Source: Mytilus trossulus (taxonomy: Eukaryota; Mollusca; Bivalvia; Mytilida; Mytilidae). Taken from it: a stretch of 64,000 bases of DNA. Shown one piece after another: positions 40,301-52,300 of this stretch. Under the pieces are notes generated by a model. That model worked only from the letters and a program-made list of their open reading frames with translations. It ran no database searches and was not told where the DNA came from. The position numbers and the translations under genes were made by a program. The first letter of the stretch is position 1. The number at the start of each line of letters is the position of its first letter. The stretch lies in the NCBI RefSeq assembly GCF_036588685.1, contig NC_086386.1, forward strand, positions 32,975,883 to 33,039,882, in the 5' to 3' direction.

Positions 40301-43300
40301 GTGACCATGCTGCATTTTAAAGCCAACAATTGGATGTCAAAATATGCATATGAAATAATGAGGTTGCTCGTACACCAGTATTGTATTTTGTCAGAACAAG
40401 AAGCATCAGAGGAATTTTATGCACTCTTTGTAAATACAAAAGGGAAAACAGACAGTCACATACCTTGTGACCTTCAAATGGAATATATTGTCAAATGTGT
40501 AAAAAAACATTTAAAACACATGTTTTCCAACAAAACAGATGATTTCATATCCAAAAGGACAAGTGCAATTTCAGCAATATCTGATATTTCCGAACAGTTT
40601 GATAGGGTTTCCAATGTTGTTATCAGGAGTAAAAGGCATTCTGACTTGAGCTCAATTCATGATGAATTAGACATGATCAGCGATCTTCGACAGTTACGAC
40701 CTTTTGAAACTGACCCAGGACGCCAACATGACACTTTCCCAGGTATTTCAAGAAAAATGGAAAATCAGCTTGACATGAACCTATTTAGAAACTGGATCTT
40801 GCAGCAGAAAATAAAGTTTGCTACTGAACTTGGAAAATAAGTAAACTTTATTTTATCACTATAATTTCTGTCTTAAAGATAGAATACATGTTCAATTCCT
40901 GTGGTTTTGACTTTCATAAGACTACATGTATATTGTAATATGTTATTGCTTAAGGTTAAGTAGTTGCCCTCGACATGATAATTTATACCATTAAAACACA
41001 AATTCATCAAGTAACAAGAATGTGATGATAGTACACAGGTGCAAACCATGGTCCACTTTGACAGTCTTTATTTTTTAAGAAGCTATGGTTTTGTCCATAC
41101 AGGGTTAAACTTGAAAGCACTGTTCAAGCAGGGTGCAATAACAGCATACACAGTGTCTAAAAATGCCTTTTAGTAGTTGCGACCCAGTATATTTAGTTTT
41201 GGGGATTTCTGATTAAACTGCAAAGTATAATATAAGATATGATATCAATAAATTTTTTCATGGACTTTTCTTAATAACTGAAACAGGAAAAAATGAGAAG
41301 CACACTATATATTTAATCCTTTAAACAGTGTTTGTGTTTAAAGAGAAAATTTTAAAACACAACTGAATATATTAATGATATATCACCAAACACCCAAACA
41401 ACATACATACTTATCAACCAGCATAATTTAAAATAAAATCCCCCATTCTCCCCCACACTCTGATTTGCAGCAGGTCAAGTTTACGAGCATATTCCATCTA
41501 CGCCAGGGACTTACAACCTTACGACTTTTCAAGGTGCGCCAGAGGGTTGCATCCTGTTCTGCATATCATGTTCTGCTATAATTTAATACACATATTTGAT
41601 AAAGCCAAAATGAAAATTTAAAAACAGAATTCCTAAGTTAGTATGTATGTGATTTGGGAAGGCATAATTTTATTATCTATCATAAAAAAGGGTAGAGGTA
41701 GATTTGAAAAAAGCCAACAATATCACTGAATACTGAAGTTCTTAGAGTTCAATATACACTGCTGCAAAATATAGCTATTTCTTTTCATTTTCCACAATAG
41801 CTTTTACAATAAGAGAAATGTTAAGTGAAACTTCTTCAGCAATGAAAGGAAAATCTGATTTAATGACATCAGTGTTGTCATAAATATTGTAATTCTTTGC
41901 TATTTTGGCAGCTAACAAAGAATCAAGTCCTGTATATAAACTTGCTGACGGCATTTCCACTGAAGTGTTTTCAGCTTCAAAATATTCACAAAGTAACTGA
42001 TTTATTTCTGTGACAGTTTTCCTTTTAACTGTTACTTTTTTGGTTTCACATACTGAATGTTCCTCTATGTTCTCTGTAAGTTGAGCAAAACAACTATCAC
42101 ATGTACATTTAAGTTCACATATGTCACAACAATCATGTTTCTCTTTATCAAAACAATTGTTGAATCCGAAGTGAGTGCAAATGTAGTCTCTTCGGCATTC
42201 TTTACTTTGGCAATAGTTTCTCATGCCATCAGTCATACCCTTAGCAGCTGAAGAAATGTCCATTTTGTTAAAGAACAATTTGGCAATTGCTGGGTTTCCA
42301 TCACGACCTGCTCTTCCAATTTCCTGTATGTATGCTGCAATGAAAATATGGAGATGTGTTTTTGCTGTAAAATTCCCAATTGTGTGTATATTATATGCAT
42401 ATACTTTTAGTATTAATTATTCATGCCACACAAAATCAATAATCAGTTTTATCTTACCTCCTACACATTTCTAGGAATATGATTGAGTAAAAGTGTCTGT
42501 AGACTGTGTATTTCATATTAGGTTAGTAGGGAGACAGGGCTTATTTCATAAACAGTTAGTAGTGGTGTTAAGTCCCTTTATATTCCTTATTTAAATATTA
42601 GATATTATATGAAGTATAAGAAGGGAGGCTGGGCTTATTTCATACACAGATAGTAGTGGTGTTGTGTCCCTTTATAAAAAAAACAGTACTGAGAAAAAAT
42701 CTTACCGGTTTCAACTGACAAAGTTGATAATTAAGATGTAAATAAATTCATATAACACATTTAAACCTAATAATTGCAAGTTGTTACTGTTGGTATCTGT
42801 TTTTGTAGGATCAATGGAAGTAGTTTGTTAATGCTAACCTGATGCTAACAGTATTGAGGACTTGCTCATTTTGATAGGTCTCTTGTCTTAAATTCACATG
42901 TTAAGATAGTGGGTAAGATAAACTTGAGAATTTTTGTAGGATTGTAAGAAAGATTTACTTATTTGAGTAAATTTTAAAGAAAATTAAGGGGAGATTACTC
43001 AAATATTATTTTTTACTTAATATATATGTGTATATTTTTTACTTTTTCAAAAAAAATTAAAAGTATTTGTACAAGAAGTATCCCTTACTGACAGAATGTC
43101 ACAAACTTAATATTTAGAAAGTTTACACAGCAATGAATATTTGATTTGTGTAATTATATTATCTCTGGTCCCATTCTTTTCTAAGCTGTATCGTGGCTTT
43201 CTGACAAGAAATATTAAAATTTATATAAGAAATATGATTTGAACATTTAAAAAATTAGTGCATCAATATCATTCTTAAATGAATATAACAAGATGTTTAA

Positions 43301-46300
43301 ACTCAAACAAACCTTAAGTATAAGTAAAAGTTATCTATTTTAAACTTAATTAGGGCCATGTAAAAAAAATAATCATTCCACTCATGAACAGTCCAAGGGA
43401 GGTAAGGACTATTATTATTAAAGACCTCAGCTTACACATTTTACCCGTATCTTTTTGTTTTCTGTGACAAGTTCTTTGAATATTTATACATGTATTAACT
43501 CAATCAAACACTGCAATATTCTTTTGAAGAAGATTGGTTTTGATATGTACAATACAGGGTACATGTCAATGTATTTATGTATTGCATTATGTGTATTGAC
43601 TGTTACAATGTATTATTCAACCATAATTACTGTAATAATATTGGCATTCATGAATAATTGTACCTGTGTCAGTCAAAATATGAGATTTAATTTACTGTTA
43701 TAAAGCCACAATTTTTTTTTATTTAAAAAAAGCATGTGATGCATTATTATCTCATTGATATGATAAAAGTATTAAGTCATGTAGTATCTGTTATGTTAAC
43801 AGTTTGATATAGATATTGACACTGTTCTTCAAGAAACTGAGGAACATGCACAAAGGTGTTTATCTGATTAAGGTCAAGGAATTCAAATAGTAGTAAATGG
43901 GCTATGTTTGTCAACAATTTTGCAAGAATTCAACCAGTTACATTTCAAATGATACAATGCAAATGAGATAAATTATGCATTATTTTTTTCGATTTTCAGT
44001 TGAAGCTCTAAGAGCCAGAGTTGTATGCAAAATTTTACAATAATCTGTGACATACACCATTTACTACAACTTTAACTGAAGAAATAGGTTTATCCATGTA
44101 CATGTACCAGTATACATGATATATAAAAATAGTTAGTCAGGTGTTTTTGATTCCTCATTGTTAAATAATATATACATGTACGTCATAGACGAGAATTGCT
44201 GTTATTTGATATTTCATTGAATTTCAAATTTTTATGTAAAAGTGATTTATAGTAGGAAATACCTGTATAACATTTTTACATGTTGTTAAACATGTACTGT
44301 TATCATGCATTTGTCATGGCTATGTTATTAATGTTTTTTGTTAAAAAATTACAATAAACTATATTTTCAACTGTTTCACATGTATGTGCTATTCCTTATT
44401 TTAATACAAGAAACACAAGAACTGATTAGTTTGGCCTTAAAAATGGGCCTTTTATAGCTGACTATGTGGTATGGGTTTTTGCTCATTGTTGAAGGCTGTA
44501 CGGTTAACTAAATTAGTTAATGTTTTTTGTCATTTTGGTCTTTTGTGGATAGTTGTCTCATTGGCAATAATACCTTCTTTTTTATATGTAGTATACATTG
44601 TTGATCTACACACAATTGTACAATTTAAATTAACAATAACATACTTTCCATTGTTGATGGTACCCCAGCATGAATAACACGTCTAATGTCTGGTGCATCT
44701 GTACCCATGCTGTAGGCCTCTGTTGCAAACAACAAACGAATACTGCTGTCCATCTGTGCCATACTGTTCAGTACCTTGGATTTCATCTTAAAGATACAAA
44801 TATATTTCCATTTCAATAAAAAAAAATATAAGATTCTTTTTAAAAAGTTATACATGTACATTATAACACATTCAGTCAGGGGTACTACTTATACAAGTGT
44901 ATTTTATTTACTTGAAGAAGTAAAAAAAAATATACACATATAAGTAAATTTGTAGGATACTTATACAAGTGAATTTTATTTACTTGTATAGGTAAAAAAA
45001 AATTGGCTGAGTTATGTCCCTTCGGCATTCAGATTTTTTTACTTGTATAGGTAAAAAAATCAACCTTTCTTCTTTTCTTGAATTCTGAATATTTCTTTGC
45101 TCTAATAGATATTTAAATCGTGTACCCTTTGCAGATGTCTTTACTAATCATTTAAGTGTAATTTCATGGACAATGAAAGTCCCATTTGTCTGTTATCTTC
45201 TTAACACTGCTCATTTACAAGCCCCAAAGGAGCAATTTTTGAAGGCCTTGCGCAAATATACAAGATCTTTGCTCAATCAGTTTCTTTGATGAATTAATGA
45301 GATGAAACATTGAACTTTAATGAAAAAATTTGAGCAAACCTGGGAAAAATCATTAAAGGCATGATTTTACATCTCAAAACTTTTTGTTGGATTGTAAGAA
45401 AAATTTACTTATACAAGTAAATTTTTCAGAAAATTAAGGGGAGATTATTCAAACATTATTTATTTACTTATATGTGTATATTTTTTTTCACTTCTTCAAG
45501 TCAATAAAATACACTTGTACAAGTAGTACCCCTGACTGACATTATACAGTTTTCTCCTTTGAATTGTTTTATATTGTCTTTTTGGAGCCTTTTATAGTCA
45601 GCTGTTTATAGCTGACTATGCGGTACAATGTATGTGCTTTGCTCATTGTTGAAGGCAGTACAGTGACCGTGCAAAATCGTGTAGAGAAACTTAGGTTTAT
45701 GTAAGTACAATATACATGCACATGATGCATTGGTGAACGAATAGAATAAACATTATTTTTCAAATTTAGATTTTGGGAAAAAATTGGTTGCTTATATAGG
45801 GAATCACTGAAGCCTGAATGGAGCGGCTCCCTCATAGGCAGTCAGTCAGTCTTATGAAAATTTCTGGATCCACCACTGGTCCTTACATTGTTCATATGAC
45901 TGTCTAACTTTCAACACATGGTTATGGTAATAAACAATGTTTTTCATAAAATATGGTTACAGAATGGCACATGCATAATTGACTTCAAATAAGAAGTGTT
46001 AATGTAGAAGGACTTTTTTCACAATACTATTTTAGTATGAGCTTTGCTCATTGTTAAAGGTCATACAGTTTCAGACCTATATTTGTTATTTAAAATTCTT
46101 TATCATTTGGTCTTGTGGAGAGTTTCATATTTGCATATCACATGTTGTAAATTCAAACTTGCAATATTCTATATACATTTTGTACTATAATAAACAATTG
46201 CACAAACCTGTGGAGTACACGGGCTATGGTACTGAGCTACATAGTCCTTCAGGTCAGGATCCAATCGGATAAATAATTCCTGGCCATATCCACACCACTT

Positions 46301-49300
46301 GAGTTTTGTGTACACCACTGTCTTCGGAAATAACTCCTTCATATTGCCAAGTTCAGCACACAATGGACTGTAAATATAGTCATAAGAGTCTTCAACACGT
46401 GTTTTTCCACCACACCCTGCTGGTCTTGTTGAAACCACCAACTTAATATTAGGTCTATCCATGTTTCCAACAATAGTTCCGACTCCTTTCATTCCTAATC
46501 TTTTCACTATTTCTGCTTGCATTTCTGTGGTTGCTGTAGCAGTCAATGCCAAAATTTTGGCACTAGGAAACAATGACCGGAGCTTGATTAGTTCATAAAA
46601 CTGTTCTCGGAAACCATTTCCCCATTGTACAACACAATGTGCCTCATCAACCACAATATGAGTGATTCTATCTCTTAATTCACACTTAAGAAGTTGAAAA
46701 GCTTCTTTGTTAATAAATTGTTCTGGGTGTCCAATCACATATTTAACGTTTGAAGGAATCTTAGCTCCACTGTTCTTATACAAAAGTTCATTAAAATGTA
46801 TGGCAAGGTCTCCATATCGGTCTAACTGTTCATACAGAATCGAATTCAGGGGCGACACTACAATTACAACTCCGTTACTGAAGAAAGGCAAAGCTTCAAA
46901 AATCAACGATTTACCATATCCAGTCGGCAACACACACACAGTATCTACAACTAAAGCACTTTTCAGACATTTAACCTGAGATGGTTTAAAAAAAGAATAC
47001 TCTTTCAATCTGTAGATGTTGATTTGCGATAAGACTTTCTTGGATTGTAGCATAAAATTGAATTTTTCCATGTTTACAGCGGGAAGTGCAATATATAGTA
47101 CGCGCAATTTGATTGGCTGATTGGAAACATGTTGTTTTCACTAATCAAAACCAACAGTTCATCGGATATCACCGGCTGTCTATAAACAAAGTGTAGTAGT
47201 CAGTCGAGAACCAGCTTACCTTTCGTTTTGCGTCCTTTTGCGTCATAGTATAAAAAACGGCCACGGTGAAAGATTTCCCGGTTTCCGTATTCGACGCGCA
47301 TTTACGTCTAATGAGATAAGAGAGTTAGTCTGGAATCGAGAATGGGAAATTAAATAAGAACATCTTTTGTTTAATAATTTTTAACTCTGACATGAACTAT
47401 GCAAACATTTTCAACACAGTCTTCTCATTATATTCGAAAAGCCCACTAGTTCTTATCATCACATGTTTGTCAATAAACGGTAAGTAAGTAATTTTTATTG
47501 GTTTAAAATCCAAAATCACAAGATTGATACCAAGACAATACAAATTTGTTATACACAAACATACAAACATATATATATCATACCAAATTTATAAACATTG
47601 TATGCGGAGGTGGTACCACAAAGTTATTTAGTGCTTAATAGAGCATTTCTAGAAATGTACATGTCGCTTATAAATTTAACAATAATTCTAATTACATGTA
47701 TATCAGTCTCAACACACGTACAAAAATTTAAATCTTGCTTCATTAGTCATATTGAAAAAAGAGGGAGTATGAACAATCAAATCAAAGGTTTACTTACTAA
47801 ATTTGCCGTCACTTGAAATATTCTAAAACATTATAGGTTGCCACATGTTGAGCAGGAAGCTCCTGATGAAGTTCGTAACTGTTTTCTCAATTTTATCATT
47901 CACAGTAACTGAACTCACTCATCATATTTTGGACACAGGCACTCATCTAAAAAAAAAAACGCCTGTGTATACCTTTTTAAGGTATATAGAGAATTTTAAG
48001 GTATATAGGGAAAACAAATTCGTAGACGAGTGCCTGTGAGTTTGGAGGTACGTGTTGCACATAGGAGGATTTAGAGCACTGTGCCCCTTCCCTTTATGTG
48101 GGCAAAACTTTATTGATTATTTAGGCATCACTGAAGCATGACTAGAGAGGCTATCTCTTAAGCAGTCCGACAGTGGGACTCTTATGAAAATTTATAGGTC
48201 CCTCATGATCACTGCATGCCACAATTTTAGTTTTTATGTGATGGTAAGTCCAACGATTACTGTCGTTTTTACCTTTCGTTCTTTTGACTTTTCTCAATTC
48301 ATTATAGATGTATGGTTATAAACTACTATTGCAATTGGTATCCTGTTTCGATTTCACTGCTAACAACAAACCCACAGCTAAAGACTATGTATTGTATTTT
48401 TTTAATCTTGGCATTAAAAAGTTTTATTTTCACCTGCAGGCCGGAGAAATCTGTCCATAATTTCATAACAAGACTGTTTAATATGTATCACAGATTAAAA
48501 ATATTATCACTGTTGATCCAATATACAAATCCGTGGTTTGATCTATTCTTAAACAACTCAGTTCTTTAGTTCCCTCACAATGCCGGGAAGGCAGCAACAT
48601 TTATATTTACGTTCCCCTTAAGTTATAGATAGAATAGAGAAATTGGGGACATTTTATATTTCCCATGTTATAAACTTTGAAAGAACACAAGCATGTGTAA
48701 CTTTTGACAACACTAAGAAGGTGGTCAAACGTGGAGGTGGTAAGTTTATAACAGTAAACCCACCATCAAGTGCTTGCTAAAAACTAAACAGAGGCAGCTT
48801 TTATCCAAAACAAAAGATGAAGAAATGTATGATAAAGTTATATGGTTACAGGTATATTATTCTATACATTGAACAAGGTTTAAGCCTACGGGAGGCCCAG
48901 GAAGTATTAGACGATCTTAGACTAAGTGACTGGTGTCTATTGTGATTTAAACACGATAGTAGTGTTTCTTTCCCCTAAACCTTATGAGCCGCATTGAATG
49001 ACAGGCTAGATTACCTTAGACCTCAATGACAAATACCAGGGGCGGATGTAGGATTACCAGTTAGGGGTGGCGCAAAATTTTATATTCGCTGAGCGGAGCG
49101 AGGCGAAAAAAATTTGGATTTTTTTTAGGTAAATTTATTAAAATATTCTTCCAAAAGGGTGAAATGTATTTATATCGAACTATTGTGCAGTAAAATGAGC
49201 AAGAAATTAAAGTTTCAAGCTGACCCCCCCCCCCCCCCCCCCCCCGGCCCAATCCACACCTGACAACAATTTACATACAGATAGAGTAAGACGGACGCAA

Positions 49301-52300
49301 AGTGAGACGGGAAAGTTAACAACTGCTCACCCGACCAATATATTTTGCAAACCAAAACTTCTACTTTTACCAGTAGAAGTTTTTTTTTTACTTTTGTGAT
49401 TTTTTAGAGGTTTTGTGTTCGCCACAAAACAACTAAAACCAGAATGAGATGCATTTAGGCAGATATCTTTATTTTCTTGGGATGCCAAGCATGTAATACG
49501 GTACATAATTCAGCTAAATATTAAGGTTTGCAAGTGAGATACAGATACAAATTAATGAATTAACCTTCGCTTGAAACATTATTTCTATCTTTCATTACGG
49601 ATATTATTAAAGAATCTCACCTGCCGACTGTTTTCTTGATCGTGTCATGATGAAATTGTAAAAGTGAGTAAGGGATGTTTTGGAACTACGATTATCAAAG
49701 AAATTTATGATAAAAACCGGAAATACAATGTAACATTTGTATTTACTTTAACTGCTTAAACCTATTATATTTGTCATCAAATGCACCTTTCTTCAAAATA
49801 AGTTACAGAACTTTAATAAAGGGTAGGTCAGTTGATTAGTAATCATGTTGATTCTGTTAAACTGACTGTTTTATATACTTTGAATGTTAAAAAAGATGGA
49901 ATGGTCTCTTCTGATACTTAAATATGTTAAAGTCAACCCATGCTTTGCAAATTTTAGGGGGGGCGCACGCCCGCCACGCCCCCGCCTAAATCCGCCCCTG
50001 AATACTCTGAAACTTTTTCAAGTACATTCTATATGCTCATGTGTATTTTCTTGTTAGCATAGTTTTGTACTTGGACAGATAATCAGAATGGTCAACATTC
50101 ATGTATTGGTCACGTTTGTTTGAACAACCAAACCAGGTAATTTTTAATTTAGCCTCACATGTACAATGTTTATGTACATATACATTCAGTCACTTTTATA
50201 ACAAAAGGGCTATACATAAGAAAATCCTAAATAAGATGTGCAAATCTTTAATTAAGCGCCATTACTTACTACATGAAGCACCTGTTTGGCCTAAGACTAG
50301 TCTACTAGTCTATAACATATATGTTGGTTTTAGAATTTTAAGGATTAAACACAGTTTTCCTAGAGGTTATTTTAATAAAATGTGTAAACCGGGGCTTTTA
50401 CTCACAAACATTATCAAAGGACTTTTATTCAGTGTTTGAGTTAATCATTCTGGTTTACACATCAATAACCTCTAGAAAACATGTGTTTAATCCTAGAATC
50501 ATTCCACCCTTATGACAACAAGAGATAAATATTTTAAAAAAAATGTAGTTACATCTAATCCACTATCAAGGGAGATAATCTATGCCAAATAAAAGATAAG
50601 TATTATAATCATTTGAATTTTGATGATTTATATATGTGCCCCTTTTATGGAAAATCTTCAGAAAAAGGTGAATAGCTTTGATGATTAAATTCGTCAAATA
50701 AAAAATGGAGTAAATTTTGGAATTTAAGTAAAATTCAGATGAATTTGTATCTCATACATCATGTACATCTACATGTATGTTACAAAAATTGAACTCAAGA
50801 ATGTTGAATTTCTCTAATTAATTCCATGTTTTAATTCATATAAAATTGATTTAACTTTTTCACATGAACATTGTTATTATGAATTATTCACATGAATTTC
50901 ACTGAAAATAGATTTTTTTGAAAGTAAATTAAGATTTTCAATGGAAAACATGTCTTACAAGGCAAATGCAAGGTATTAGATGTTTAAAATAAACAATTTT
51001 TGATTTTTAATTTGATTTTTTTTTTTTAGTGAATTTCAAGTGAATAATTTTACCTAAAAATCATGTGAAAAATTTAACTTAACGTCAACAAAATTTGCCT
51101 GTGTCAAACATGCGTTACACATGCGTTTTACTATACATGTGTTACACATGCAAATATCGCATGGGTCACATGCGTTATCCAACACATGCGTGACACAGGT
51201 GTATTTTTGACACATGTGATTCACATGCGTGTGTTACGCATGTGAACGCATGTGTATCACGCATGATTCCCATGCGTGGCAAGAAACATGTGTATAACGC
51301 ATGTAACACACCTGTGACACATGTGTTTTTAGGTACATGCGTGACACATGTGTGGCATTTTTGCCCTAGTAGTATTTTCACATCAGTAAATCGAGTGAAA
51401 ATTTTTAACATATTTTGCAATGGATAATTTGACGGATATACACAGCCAAAAATCCTTGTTTTCAGATTTGTTGGGTTAAAAGTGGTAGCAATGTATATAT
51501 CCAAGCATGATTTGCAATCCATGTCCTTTTTGGATAGTCTTATTCGAAAGTCCATGTGTAATTTGCAAGTTCTACTTTCGCCTACAATTTAACAACAATA
51601 AAAAGTAAATTATCATTTTCAATAGCTTATTTCAAGCATAAGGAATGCCAATTACATATGATTTTGACCATTTGTCTTTTATTTGAATTTCATAATGAGC
51701 CCTTCGTATTTGATATCTTTTTGTGTGAGGGGTTTACTTTTTTATTTTCCAGTTTATAAGATATCTTGCGTTTTGAATTTCCTCGGGTTTCAGTATTAAT
51801 GTGGTTTTATTTTATAATGCGTAATATATCTGTCAACTTTTTAAAAACTTATTAAACTTAATCTGGACTATTTGATTTCGCTATACATAAAGGCAACATT
51901 ACTATACCGCTGTTAAAAATTTAAGAAAAACAAATCCGGGTTACAAACTAAAACTGAGGGAAACGTATCAAATATAAGAGAACTACGACACAACAGAGAC
52001 GCAACACCGTAATGTAAAACACACAGAAATAAAATCTAATGTAACAAATGCCATTTTCCTGACTTGGAACAGGGCATTTGATGAACAAATGGTGCGTTGA
52101 TAGTTATCAAAGGTACCAGGATTATAATTTAGTATGCCAGACGTGCGTTTCGTCTACATAAGACTCATCAGTGACGCTCATATCAAAATATTTATAAAGC
52201 CAAACAAGTAAAAAATTGAAGAGCATTGAAGAACCAAAATTTCAAAAAAATTGTGCCAAATACGGCTAAGGTAATCTATGCATGGGATAAGAAAATCCTT

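Larger units (their letters stand above)
21463..51371. mobile_element. Giant CACTA-like element carrying DUF6589 and RecQ genes (29.9 kb)
   Basis: The left end CACTGGTAAAAATGCCACAC and the right end (reverse complement TACTAGGGCAAAAATGCC then ACACATG) are inverted repeats. Both lead into hundreds of bases rich in CACATGTG, CACGCATG and ATGCGTGACACATG. GTA flanks both ends (21460-21462 and 51372-51374). Removing the element restores ...TTAGCAGTATTTTCACATCA, matching the undisturbed units at 58555-58580 (TTAGCAGTATTATTTGAACA) and 18415-18440. That empty-site match supports an insertion with a 3-bp target duplication, as in the CACTA/EnSpm superfamily. The content is a DUF6589 gene, a RecQ-like helicase gene and many nested repeats. 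Whether the two genes belong to the element itself or to a nested element cannot be settled here. Confidence 0.75.

Noticed and set aside
42057..42251. Plus-strand open frames at 42057-42474 and 46707-46979
   Set aside because: They are antisense shadows of the helicase exons.
41775..47107. Helitron interpretation of the helicase
   Set aside because: Motifs and zinc cluster are RecQ-type. No HUH Rep nuclease and no TC...CTRR ends were seen; instead the ends are inverted with a 3-bp duplication.
49226..49246. Long poly-C tract as a regulatory element
   Set aside because: Homopolymer runs recur in several repeats here and their length may be an assembly artefact.
51242..51555. Cys/His/Thr-rich open frames of up to 126 codons near 51.2-51.5 kb
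   Set aside because: They are translations of the ACATGCGTGACACATG array, as is the open frame at 21405-21602.
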